Source: Subtercola boreus
Lineage (GTDB): Bacteria > Actinomycetota > Actinomycetes > Actinomycetales > Microbacteriaceae
Assembly: GCF_003399645.1 (NCBI RefSeq)
Contig: NZ_NBXD01000013.1
Coordinates: 1-64,000, forward strand
Length of the DNA stretch: 64,000 bases
Direction of reading: 5' to 3'
This document shows, piece after piece, positions 24,887-32,829 of this stretch (positions within the stretch are counted from its first letter, which is position 1; every line of letters starts with the position of its first letter). The notes beneath the pieces were generated by a model, which ran no database searches, had not been told where the DNA came from, and saw only the letters and a list, made by a program, of their open reading frames with translations. Position numbers and translations under genes: made by a program.

Positions 24887-25957
24887 TCACACCACGCGCT
24901 CCACCGACCGACGGCGACGCACGATGACGACGATCGAACCGGCCACGAGAAAGGCCCCGGCGACGAGGTAGAGCAGTTGGGCCATCCGCACCGAGGTGAA
25001 GCAGGCTGCGACGATGAGGGCGTAGTCGCCCACCAGCAGCACCGCCCAGACCACGAGCAGTCGGTCGAGCCGAGGGATGCTGCGTACGAAGCGCCCGAAT
25101 CGCCTCCCCGCTGCTCGTCGGAGCTGCACGATGTAGACCCCCACGAAGATGCCCGACACGGCGGCCGTCGCGATCAGGAAGTCCTGCCAGACCAGGCCGT
25201 AGACGGGGGAGTCGCTCGGTTGCGAAGCCCCGCTGAAGGCGACCGTGACGATGGCGAAGGCGATCCACAGGATGAAGTGGATGCGCCGGAGCGCCACTGC
25301 CGCCACGGCCCGCAGGTTGCGAAGCGCCACCTCAGACGCGGGATCGGTCACGAGGATGTCGATGAACCCGGCCGCCGCGCTTCCCGCACGCCCCTGCCGC
25401 AGCAGCACGAGCGAGAGGTTGTTGCGGGCTGCCGGATGATCGGGCTGCAGCCGGAGCGACGCCCGGAACGCCGCCTCGGCCGCTGCCCAGTCCTGCTGGG
25501 CGAGGGCGACGTTGCCGACGGTGAGATGGGCATCCGGCTCCATCGGCGCCAGCCGCACCGCCTCCCGGGCGGCCTCGACCGCGTCACCGGTGATGCGCTT
25601 TGCCGCGATGTCGACCTGCGCCACCTGGGCGTGCGTCACCCAGAGCCCGGGAGCGATCGCCTGCGCGGTCGACGCGGCGGCCTTCGCCTCGGCCACGTTT
25701 CCGAGTTTGGAGTACGCAAGCGCAACGAGGCGCCATGCCCACTCGTTGTCGGGGGTCAAGGCGATGGCCTGCCGCGCGGAACCGAGCGCCTGTGCGGCCT
25801 GGCCCGCGCTGAGGTGGGCCTGGCTGGCAAGGCACAGGCCGCGGTCGTCGTCGGGGTTCGACGCCAGGTGCGGGGCGAGCGCGCGCAGGGCGTCGGCGGG
25901 CTTGCCGAGCGACAGGTAGGTGCGGGCGTTGACCAGCGCTGAGTCTTCGTGCGTCAC
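24887..25957 (-). CDS. TPR-repeat membrane protein
   Basis: This 356-aa protein has about five TPR units in residues 1-210 (for example NARTYLSLGKPADALRALAP, AHLSAGQAAQALGSARQAIAL, VALAYSKLGNVAEAKAAASTAQ, NVALAQQDWAAAEAAFRASLRL). Four membrane helices follow (HFILWIAFAIVTVAF, DFLIATAAVSGIFVGVYIV, RLLVVWAVLLVGDYALIVAACF, LLYLVAGAFLVAGSIVVIV). GTG 25957 overlaps the upstream AAA gene stop by 3 bases (GTGA), so the two are translationally coupled. The TPR half would face the cytosol and bind the AAA partner or a client. Confidence 0.8.
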   Translation of the reverse strand: MTHEDSALVNARTYLSLGKPADALRALAPHLASNPDDDRGLCLASQAHLSAGQAAQALGSARQAIALTPDNEWAWRLVALAYSKLGNVAEAKAAASTAQAIAPGLWVTHAQVAQVDIAAKRITGDAVEAAREAVRLAPMEPDAHLTVGNVALAQQDWAAAEAAFRASLRLQPDHPAARNNLSLVLLRQGRAGSAAAGFIDILVTDPASEVALRNLRAVAAVALRRIHFILWIAFAIVTVAFSGASQPSDSPVYGLVWQDFLIATAAVSGIFVGVYIVQLRRAAGRRFGRFVRSIPRLDRLLVVWAVLLVGDYALIVAACFTSVRMAQLLYLVAGAFLVAGSIVVIVRRRRSVERVV

Positions 25958-27306
25958 AGCCTGCGCGCCTTCTTCAGGTAGGCCTTGAGCTCGGTGTAGG
26001 TTCCGTCGTCGTCGCCGAACAGCACCACGTTGCGGGCGCTGTCGAGCCAGCTCGACGTGGAGGGGCTCACCTCGGCCAGAGCGTCGGTGACGTCGGTCAT
26101 GCCGATGAGCCGCAGGCTGCCGGTGGTGGCGCTGTCCATCAGCGCCCGTTCTGCCGCGACCTCGCAGACGTAGGCGATGTCGGCACCCGACAGGCCCGCG
26201 GATGCCCGTGCCAGCGGTTTGAGCTCGATGCCCTCCACCGGGCGGTGCTGGAGGTGGTAGCGAAAGATCGACTCCCTCGCCTCTTCATCCGGCGGCAGCA
26301 CCAGCACGGTGCGGTCGAAGCGACCCGGGCGACGCAGCGCCGGATCGACATCCCACGGCTGGTTCGTGGCGGCGAGCACGAACACGCCCTCGTTCTGGTC
26401 GGCCACGCCGTCGAGCTCGGTGAGCAACTGGTTGACCGTGCCCCGCAGTGCGCTGTTGCGGGTCTGGCTGCGGCGCTGGCCGAGGGCGTCGATCTCGTCG
26501 AAGAAGATCACGCAGGGCGCCTCACGCCGTGCCAGCTCGAACGCCTCGTGCACGTTCTGCTCGCTGTTGCCGAGCATCGGGTCGAGGATGTCGGCGAGCC
26601 CCACGGTGAGAAAACGGGCACCGAGCTCACCGGCGATCGCGCGGGCGATGAAGGTCTTGCCGCAACCGGGCGGCCCGTACATCAGCAGCCCGCCTTTGAG
26701 GCTCTTCGCGTAGAGCTTTCGGAGTTCCGGGTTCGACAGCGGGGCGAGGAATGCCGCGTTCAGCCGGTTCTTGACCGCCGTCATGCCGCCCACGTCGGCC
26801 AGGGTGATCACCGAGCGCTCGATGTCGAAGCCCGACCCCGGGGCGACGGTGGGAGTCGCGTCGACGAACATGGGCTGCGCGAGCTCGTGCACGTCGTTCT
26901 CGGCGGCGCTCCAGTCGAACTCGGTCGGGTCGGTGTCGGCTGCCGCATCGACCCCGGTGGCGACGTCGTTCTCGGGTTCCGACGTCTCGGCGGTGGCCTC
27001 ATCGGTCGGCTCCGGCCCGGCCGGCGCCCGCGCGGCCGGCGCCTCGGCGACCCACTGTTCCGTGACCGACGGTTCCGTGACCGGCGCCCGAACGTGCTCG
27101 GCGGGCAGGCCGGTGAGCGCGTCGGTCATGAGCTGCCGAGCATCGGTGTTGCCAGGCTCCCGCTGCAGAACCCCGGCGGCCAGCGAGACGGCTTCCGCCG
27201 AAGAGCCGGCCGTGAACAACAGCCGGCCGAGCAGCAGCTGCAGGGGAATGTCGTCAGGGGAAGAGGCGAGGGCCCGGCGCAGCGAGCTGATGAGTGGCTC
27301 TTCCAT
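25954..27306 (-). CDS. AAA+ ATPase of the Cdc48/FtsH-like class
   Basis: The 450-aa protein begins with a short TPR-like helical part (residues 1-65), then a long acidic Ala/Glu/Pro/Thr linker (70-165), then one AAA+ module. That module has DVGGMTAVKNRL, Walker A GPPGCGKT (about 212), Walker B CVIFFDEIDALG (about 265), sensor 1 VLAATNQPWDVDPALRRPGRFDR and a small C-terminal lid (ASAGLSGADIAYVCEVAAERAL). The second region of homology is complete, so it should form an active ring. Upstream, TAAACT lies 6 bases before the ATG, so a leaderless transcript is likely. It forms an operon with the TPR membrane protein. Confidence 0.85.
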   Translation of the reverse strand: MEEPLISSLRRALASSPDDIPLQLLLGRLLFTAGSSAEAVSLAAGVLQREPGNTDARQLMTDALTGLPAEHVRAPVTEPSVTEQWVAEAPAARAPAGPEPTDEATAETSEPENDVATGVDAAADTDPTEFDWSAAENDVHELAQPMFVDATPTVAPGSGFDIERSVITLADVGGMTAVKNRLNAAFLAPLSNPELRKLYAKSLKGGLLMYGPPGCGKTFIARAIAGELGARFLTVGLADILDPMLGNSEQNVHEAFELARREAPCVIFFDEIDALGQRRSQTRNSALRGTVNQLLTELDGVADQNEGVFVLAATNQPWDVDPALRRPGRFDRTVLVLPPDEEARESIFRYHLQHRPVEGIELKPLARASAGLSGADIAYVCEVAAERALMDSATTGSLRLIGMTDVTDALAEVSPSTSSWLDSARNVVLFGDDDGTYTELKAYLKKARRL

Positions 27307-27312
27307 GGGCTG

Positions 27313-27318
27313 AGTTTA
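27313..27318 (-). promoter_or_regulatory. Probable -10 box of the AAA+/TPR operon
   Basis: TAAACT on the minus strand lies 6 bases before the ATG at 27306, the spacing expected if transcription begins at the start codon. No Shine-Dalgarno sequence is seen. Confidence 0.45.
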
Positions 27319-27350
27319 GACCGGGCATCCTGATGGCTGGCTCGGTATTT

Positions 27351-27782
27351 CTACAGTGCTCTGACGCGGTTGTTCCGGGCGTCGTGGGTGAGTTCTGCGA
27401 GGCCGAGAGCTTCGAGCAGGGGCGGAAGGTACATGCCGAACCGCCCGCGAAAGCCTCGGCGGAGCCCATACCAGCCGCCCAGCGGATTCTCCGGGGAGCG
27501 CCCGAACTCCTCGACGCTGCCTGCCGCTGCGGGCTTCGACTCATCGGCGGCGCCGAGCGGGACCCAGTCGCCCCGGGCGACGAGAAAGGCGTGCAGGTCG
27601 TCGAGGGCACGGGCATCGTACGAGAGCTTCGTGCTGCCGACCCGGCAGACGAGCGACGGCGGCGATGTCGTGTCGTCGCGGTACATCGTGTAGGCCGACG
27701 ACCCCGGGGCCGTCACCAGGTTCCAGGGGTCTGACGCCGTGCCGCTGCCCGGGGCCTCGCCCGTCGGTTCTCTGTCGCCCAT
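27351..27782 (-). CDS. Conserved actinobacterial protein, DUF6855-like
   Basis: This 143-aa soluble protein contains DPWNLVTAPGSSAYTMYRDD, LDDLHAFLVARGDWVPLGAADE, then NPLGGWYGLRRGFRGRFGMYLPPLLEALGLAELTHDARNNRVRAL. I recognise this as a conserved actinobacterial family of unknown function and believe it is DUF6855, but that label is from memory. There is no signal peptide or membrane helix. It stands alone upstream of the AAA gene on the same strand, with a 44-bp gap. Confidence 0.7.
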   Translation of the reverse strand: MGDREPTGEAPGSGTASDPWNLVTAPGSSAYTMYRDDTTSPPSLVCRVGSTKLSYDARALDDLHAFLVARGDWVPLGAADESKPAAAGSVEEFGRSPENPLGGWYGLRRGFRGRFGMYLPPLLEALGLAELTHDARNNRVRAL

Positions 27783-27837
27783 GATGCGTCCTCGCCTCTG
27801 CCGGGTCTTCTCTCTCGCAGTATGGCACTCTGGAACG

Positions 27838-28277
27838 GTGCAGCACAGGGTCGCGGTCTCCGTGGTGCGTCTGGATTCCCTGCTGCCTGCCCCGGATGAT
27901 CGAGGGCACCTTCAGGCCCTCGAGAACCTGCTCACCCCGCACGAGCGCGCTGTCGCTGTCGCGGTGCTCCCTGTTGCGGCGGGATCGGTCGAACAGGTCG
28001 GCGTCGACCTCGAACCCGTCTCACCCGCGACATCAGCGTCGCTGCGGGAGCCGAGCGCGAGCCCGGAGTGCCCTGGGCCGACGTCGTTGTCGACCCCAGC
28101 CTCCGGGTCTCGCCGTCTGCGGGCGGCTACGCCGCAGCGGTCGCCGTGGGCGGAGTCAGCGACCCGCTGGCCGAGCTGACGACCACCGTCGTCGACGCGA
28201 CTCAGATCGTTCGGCTCGCCGCCGCCACCGGCGCGTTCGACGAGAAGCTCTCGACGGCGTGCTCGAGGTCGGTGTAG
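27838..28277 (+). pseudogene. Possible frameshifted gene, family unknown
   Basis: From GTG 27838 one frame reads as VAVSVVRLDSLLPAPDDRG, HLQALENLLTPHERAVAVAVLPVAAGS and VGVDLEPV, then turns low-complexity. A second frame takes over at about 28020 and reads LTRDISVAAGAEREPGVPWADVVVDPSLRVSPS, AAVAVGGVSDPLAEL and TQIVRLAAATGAFDEKL until the stop at 28277. The join at about 28010-28025 fits a single-base indel in one original gene, or a sequencing error. Its last 76 bases overlap the opposite gene ending at 28202, which is unusual and lowers confidence. Confidence 0.35.
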
Positions 28278-28465
28278 TACAGCAGGTTGCGCGGAGCCTG
28301 CAGTTTCATCACTTCGAAGAACGACCCCGTCTTCTCGATGTAGCCGAGCACGCACTCGGCGTTGGACTCGGGAATGCGACGATCGCAGATCCGCCATTCG
28401 TGGTCGGAGAGAATTGAGATACGGATGTCTGCAGCCTGAGGCGCAGCACTCAATTGGTCGGTCAC
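28202..28465 (-). CDS. Small conserved protein of unknown function
   Basis: This 87-aa protein starts at GTG 28465, with AAAGGAGG at a good distance, one of the clearest ribosome-binding sites in the window. It contains IRISILSDHEWRICDRRIPESNAECVLGYIEKTGSFFEVMKL and then LEHAVESF. Similar short proteins occur in other Microbacteriaceae as far as I recall, without a known role. It is probably a small cytosolic alpha/beta protein. It is divergent from the phytoene-desaturase-like gene. Confidence 0.7.
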   Translation of the reverse strand: MTDQLSAAPQAADIRISILSDHEWRICDRRIPESNAECVLGYIEKTGSFFEVMKLQAPRNLLYYTDLEHAVESFSSNAPVAAASRTI

Positions 28466-28587
28466 ATCAAACCTCCTTTGGTTTAGTGCTTGTAGCCATA
28501 CAAGCAATTCCCCCACCCTCCCTCAAGGGATTGACACCCGGCTGTGAATCCACATCGAGAGGGTGAAGATCACGAGATACTGGGTCT

Positions 28588-30036
28588 GTGGATACCGTAG
28601 ATGCGATCGTCGTGGGGGCGGGCCCGAACGGCCTCGCTGCGGCCGTCACCCTCGCCCGGGCCGGGCTCTCGGTGCGGGTCTATGAGCGCGCGGCGACGAT
28701 CGGCGGGGGAGCGCGCACAGCCGAACTCACGCTGCCGGGCTTTCTGCACGACGTGTGCTCTGCCGTGCATCCGCTCGGCATCGCGTCGAAGTTCTTTCGC
28801 GACTTCGAACTCGACTCGCGCATCCGGCTCGTGCAACCGGAGGTGGCGTACGGGCATCCGCTCGACGGCGGCCGAGCCGGCATCGCGTACCCCAGTCTCG
28901 ACCAGACGGCGCAGGGCCTCGGCATCGACGGGCCCGCCTGGCGGCGGATGCTGCATCCGCTCGCCTCGCGCTGGAGCGAGCTGGTGTCGTACACGGGTGG
29001 ATCGCTGCTGCGGGTTCCCGAGAGCCCGTTCGCCGTGGCGGCATTCGGCTTGCGCGTGCTGGAGCAGGGCAGCCCGCTGTGGTCGCAGCGCTTCGAGAGC
29101 GATGTGGCGCCGGCCATGATGAGCGGGGTCGCGGCGCACTCCATCCTGCCGCTGCCCGGGCTCGCACCGGCCGCCGCCGGGCTGTTGCTCGCCACGCTCG
29201 CGCACGGGGTGGGCTGGCCGATTCCGGTCGGCGGCAGCCAGTCGATCGTGCAGTCGATGGCAGATGATCTGCTCGCCCGCGGCGGCGAGATCGTGACCCA
29301 GACCGAGATCACGAGCCTTGACGAGCTGCCGCCGAGCCGGGCGGTGCTGCTCGACGTGTCACCGAAGGCGTTGCTGTCGATCGCGGGTGATCGGGTTCCG
29401 AGGCGGTACGCACGGGCCCTCAGCCGGTTCCGCTACGGGAACGCGGTCGCCAAGCTCGACCTCGCGCTGTCGCAGCCGGTGCCGTGGACGAATGTCGAGT
29501 TGCGACGGGCAGGCACGGTGCATGTCGGCGGAACGCACGCCCAGATCGCCCGTGCCGAGGCGATCGTCGCGTCGGGCAAGCACTCCTCCAAGCCCTATGT
29601 GCTGGTCTCGCAGCCCTCCGTGGTGGATGATTCCCGGGCACCCGAGGGCAAGCACGTGCTCTGGGCCTACACGCACGTGCCGCGCGGCTCCGACGTCGAC
29701 CAGACCGAGACGATCATCGGCCAGGTCGAACGCTTCGCCCCGGGCTTTCGCGACACGATCCTCTCCCACGCGGGTCGCACAGCCGTCGGGGAGGAGCAGA
29801 TGAACCCCAACTACGTCGGCGGCGACATCAGCTCGGGCGCGGCGACGCTCGGCCAGCTCGTGCGGCGACCCACCCTGTCGCTGTACCCCTGGCAGACGCC
29901 GATGACGGGCGTGTACCTGTGCTCGCAGTCGACCCCGCCCGGCCCCGGCGTGAACGGATCCGCCGGCTGGCACGCCGCTCGCCGCGCACTCGCGGTGGAG
30001 TTCGGCATTCGCAAGGCGCCGTACCTGGGGCTGTAG
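28588..30036 (+). CDS. Phytoene desaturase-like FAD-dependent oxidoreductase
   Basis: This 482-aa protein starts with a dinucleotide-binding fold (DAIVVGAGPNGLAAAVTLARAGLSVRVYERA, GXGXXG at about residues 10-15) and continues with GGGARTAELTLPGFLHDVCSAVHP. It ends with the FAD-binding C-terminal block GVYLCSQSTPPGPGVNGSAGWHAARRAL. This is the pattern of the NAD(P)/FAD oxidoreductase group related to CrtI and PYROXD2. No other carotenoid gene is next to it, so a carotenoid role is not implied. GTG 28588 is used because the motif begins there. Confidence 0.85.
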   Translation: MDTVDAIVVGAGPNGLAAAVTLARAGLSVRVYERAATIGGGARTAELTLPGFLHDVCSAVHPLGIASKFFRDFELDSRIRLVQPEVAYGHPLDGGRAGIAYPSLDQTAQGLGIDGPAWRRMLHPLASRWSELVSYTGGSLLRVPESPFAVAAFGLRVLEQGSPLWSQRFESDVAPAMMSGVAAHSILPLPGLAPAAAGLLLATLAHGVGWPIPVGGSQSIVQSMADDLLARGGEIVTQTEITSLDELPPSRAVLLDVSPKALLSIAGDRVPRRYARALSRFRYGNAVAKLDLALSQPVPWTNVELRRAGTVHVGGTHAQIARAEAIVASGKHSSKPYVLVSQPSVVDDSRAPEGKHVLWAYTHVPRGSDVDQTETIIGQVERFAPGFRDTILSHAGRTAVGEEQMNPNYVGGDISSGAATLGQLVRRPTLSLYPWQTPMTGVYLCSQSTPPGPGVNGSAGWHAARRALAVEFGIRKAPYLGL

Positions 30037-30055
30037 TCCTTCGTAGACTGGCTCC

Positions 30056-30460
30056 ATGACCCAGAACGCCGTACCCGCCAGGGTCCGCCCACCCGTTTCG
30101 CCCCGCCGAGTCGTCACGGCCCTCGTGCTCGACGTGGTGCTGGTGCTGGCGTTCGTGCTGATCGGGCGCAGCAGCCACGACGAGGGGTTCAGCATCGTCG
30201 GAACCCTCATGACGTGGTGGCCGTTCCTGCTCGGGCTGGCGGTGGGGTGGCTGGCCACCCGCGCCTGGCGCTACCCGTTCGCTCCGGTGCTGCCGGGCAT
30301 CCCGATCTGGCTGTTCACCGTCGTCGTGGGGATGCTGTTCCGGGTGCTGAGCGGGCAAGACGTGGCGGTGAGTTTCGTCATCGTGACCATCATCGTGCTG
30401 GGGGTGTTCCTGCTCGGCTGGCGGCTCATCGCCGGGCTGGTGCTGCGGCGGCGCCGGTGA
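30056..30460 (+). CDS. DUF3054 membrane protein
   Basis: This 134-aa protein has four membrane helices: VVTALVLDVVLVLAFVLIGRSSHDEG, then WPFLLGLAVGWLATRAW, IPIWLFTVVVGMLFRVLSG and VSFVIVTIIVLGVFLLGWRLI. RSSHDEG and the GWLATRAWR loop are hallmarks of DUF3054, whose function is unknown. It follows the oxidoreductase by 19 bp and overlaps the next gene by 4 bp, so all three may form one operon. Confidence 0.85.
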   Translation: MTQNAVPARVRPPVSPRRVVTALVLDVVLVLAFVLIGRSSHDEGFSIVGTLMTWWPFLLGLAVGWLATRAWRYPFAPVLPGIPIWLFTVVVGMLFRVLSGQDVAVSFVIVTIIVLGVFLLGWRLIAGLVLRRRR

Positions 30461-31179
30461 ACCAGCCGGTGATTCACCAGTTCTCCGTGGTGAATGCGTT
30501 GATGGCGGGGCTCTACGACGGGTCGTTCCCGGCGCGTGAGGTGCTGGCGGCAGGCGACTTCGGGGTCGGCTGCGGGAACGCGCTGAACGGTGAGCTTGTT
30601 GTGATCGACGGCCAGATCTTTCGCTGCACCGACGACGGGAATGTGACCCGGGGCGATCCCGACGAGCTGCTGCCGTTCGCCGAGGTGGTCGCCTTCGCGC
30701 CGACTGCATCCCACGAGTTCTCCGCCCGACTCGATCGAACCGGGCTCGAAGCGTGGATCACGGCGCTCGCAGGCAACCCCAACCAGTTCTACGCCATCCG
30801 GGTCGACGGTGAATTCGAGCACATGCTGGTGCGCGAACCGGTGCGTCAGCATCATCCGTACCGCCCTCTCGCCGAGGTCATGTCGACGCAGCGCGAGATG
30901 ACGCTGCCGACCACGACCGGCTCGCTGGTCGGATTCTGGGCGCCCCCCATTTTCCAGGGCATCAGCGTGGCCGGCTACCACCTGCACTACCTCGACGATG
31001 CCCGCACCCACGGCGGCCACACGCTCGACTACACCCTGTCCCGGGGAACCCTGCACCTCCAGCCTCTCGCGGGCATCACCCTGCGCCTGCCCACCACCCC
31101 CGCCTACGCGGCTGCAACCCTCATCTCTCCCACGTCAGACGCCGACATCCGCCGCGTGGAGTCCCGCTCCGCCCGCTGA
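30457..31179 (+). CDS. budA: Alpha-acetolactate decarboxylase
   Basis: The protein has 240 aa from GTG 30457 in a GTGA overlap with the preceding stop. It converts 2-acetolactate to acetoin in the butanediol/acetoin pathway. The C-terminal block GYHLHYLDDARTHGGH carries the three zinc-binding histidines (H-x-H...H) of the family. VNALMAGLYDGSF, GCGNALNGELVVIDGQIF and TLPTTTGSLVGFWAP are also typical. No acetolactate synthase gene is beside it. The gene may help pH control or overflow carbon disposal. Start codons further upstream lie inside DUF3054. Confidence 0.9.
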   Translation: MNQPVIHQFSVVNALMAGLYDGSFPAREVLAAGDFGVGCGNALNGELVVIDGQIFRCTDDGNVTRGDPDELLPFAEVVAFAPTASHEFSARLDRTGLEAWITALAGNPNQFYAIRVDGEFEHMLVREPVRQHHPYRPLAEVMSTQREMTLPTTTGSLVGFWAPPIFQGISVAGYHLHYLDDARTHGGHTLDYTLSRGTLHLQPLAGITLRLPTTPAYAAATLISPTSDADIRRVESRSAR

Positions 31180-31190
31180 GTCACGCAAGA

Positions 31191-32780
31191 TCACCAGGGG
31201 GAGGGCGCGTAGTCCTTGAGGAACACGCCGGTCAGGTCTTCGCCGGCCTCGCCGCGCACGATGGGGTCGTAGACGCGGGCGGCGCCGTCGACGAGGTCGA
31301 GCGGAGCGTGGAAGCCCTCTTCTGCGAGCCGCACCTTGGTGGGGTGGGGGCGTTCGTCGGTGATCCAGCCGGTGTCGACACTGGTCATCAGGATGCCGTC
31401 GGTCAGCATCTCTTTGCCGCTGGTGCGGGTGAGCATGTTGAGCGCCGCTTTCGCCATGTTGGTGTGCGGATGCCCGGGGCCCTTGTATCCGCGCGCGAAC
31501 ACGCCCTCCATGGCCGACACGTTCACGATGTACGCGCGCCCCGACTCGGCGGTCGATGCCGCCGCAGCCAACGACGGACGCAGGCGCGACACCAGCAGGA
31601 ACGGAGCCGTGGTGTTGCAAAGCTGCACTTCGAGCATCTCGAGAGGGTCGACATCCTGGACCGCCTGCGTCCAGCTGTTCTCGTGGTGGGTGTCGGGCAC
31701 CAGCCCGCCCGCGTCGATCGCGGTGCCCGCGGCGAGCCGATCGAGCGACGACGACCCGGCGGCCAGCGCCATGGCAGCGAGCTGTTCGCCGCTGAGCTGA
31801 TCGGGTGAGAGAAGTGCGGCGCCGAGCGCTTCGCCGGGCACCAGCAGCGCCGGGTCGAGCAGCTCGCCGCCGGGTGTCCCGGTCGATGCGGCGACCCCCG
31901 CGACCGACGCCCGCTGCAGCAGCGGATGCGCCGCAACCGATGCCGCCAGCGCCTGCGGATGCGCGTCGTTCGTGTGCCCGAACGTGATCATCTCGGGCAG
32001 CGGCCCGTCAGGCAGCGGTGCCAGCTCGGCCTCGGCCAGGGGAGCGTACGATCCGGGTGAGCGCTTCACCGTCTGCGCGGCATTGTTGATGAGAATGTCG
32101 AGCGGCCCGGCCGCAGCGACCGTCTCGGCGAGCCCGATCACCTGCGACGGGTCGCGCAGGTCGATGCCCACGATGCGCAGGCGGTGCAGCCAGTCGGCCG
32201 AATCCGGCAGGCTCGAGAACCGCCGCACGGCATCCCTCGGGAAGCGCGTGGTGATCGTGGTGTGCGCCCCATCGCGCAGCAGTCGCAGGGCGATGTACAT
32301 ACCGATCTTGGCGCGACCGCCGGTGAGCAGCGCACGCTTTCCGCTGAGGTCGGTACGGGCATCCCGCTTCTGGTGGCTCATCGCCGCACAGGTTGGGCAG
32401 AGCTGGTGGTAGAACGCATCGACCTGGGTGTAGTGCTGCTTGCAGATGTAGCAGGGCCGGGACTTCAGCAGGGTACCGGCGGTCGGTGCGCTGCTGAGGG
32501 CGGCGAGCTGGATGCCCCGCGTCTCATCGTCGATGCGATCGGCCGCCCCGGTGGCGGTATTGGCGATGACGCTGCGGTCGGCGCTCGCGATGGCGTCGCG
32601 TTTCTCGTCGCGACGGTTCTTCTTGACCGACTTGAACATCTTGGCGGTGGCCCGGCGTACAGCGACGAAATCCGGATGCTCGTCGTCGATCTCGTGCAGG
32701 CTCGCGAGCACGCGCAGGGCCACTTCGAGCTCCGCGGGGTCGATGCCGGGCGGGGGAGAGGGCGAGGGGTTCTGATCCAT
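31191..32780 (-). CDS. SDR-fold protein with N-terminal zinc-ribbon-like domain
   Basis: This 529-aa protein has an N-terminal helical part (1-110), then a CxxC pair set CYICKQHYTQVDAFYHQLCPTCA (about 120-142) that could bind zinc. A Rossmann fold follows with LTGGRAKIGMYIALRLL and DILINNAAQTV (the NNAG-like motif is NNAA). The catalytic part reads VNVSAMEGVF, then GHPHTNMAKAAL, where the usual YxxxK is TxxxK. The tyrosine acid-base is therefore missing, although the serine region and lysine are present. It may be a non-catalytic or altered SDR. Start ATG 32780 is chosen because the homology begins there. It is divergent from the DUF3516 helicase, 49 bp apart. Confidence 0.8.
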   Translation of the reverse strand: MDQNPSPSPPPGIDPAELEVALRVLASLHEIDDEHPDFVAVRRATAKMFKSVKKNRRDEKRDAIASADRSVIANTATGAADRIDDETRGIQLAALSSAPTAGTLLKSRPCYICKQHYTQVDAFYHQLCPTCAAMSHQKRDARTDLSGKRALLTGGRAKIGMYIALRLLRDGAHTTITTRFPRDAVRRFSSLPDSADWLHRLRIVGIDLRDPSQVIGLAETVAAAGPLDILINNAAQTVKRSPGSYAPLAEAELAPLPDGPLPEMITFGHTNDAHPQALAASVAAHPLLQRASVAGVAASTGTPGGELLDPALLVPGEALGAALLSPDQLSGEQLAAMALAAGSSSLDRLAAGTAIDAGGLVPDTHHENSWTQAVQDVDPLEMLEVQLCNTTAPFLLVSRLRPSLAAAASTAESGRAYIVNVSAMEGVFARGYKGPGHPHTNMAKAALNMLTRTSGKEMLTDGILMTSVDTGWITDERPHPTKVRLAEEGFHAPLDLVDGAARVYDPIVRGEAGEDLTGVFLKDYAPSPW

Positions 32781-32829
32781 GGGCACAGAGAATCCTACGC
32801 TGAGCCGAGTAGGGCATGATCGAAGCATC

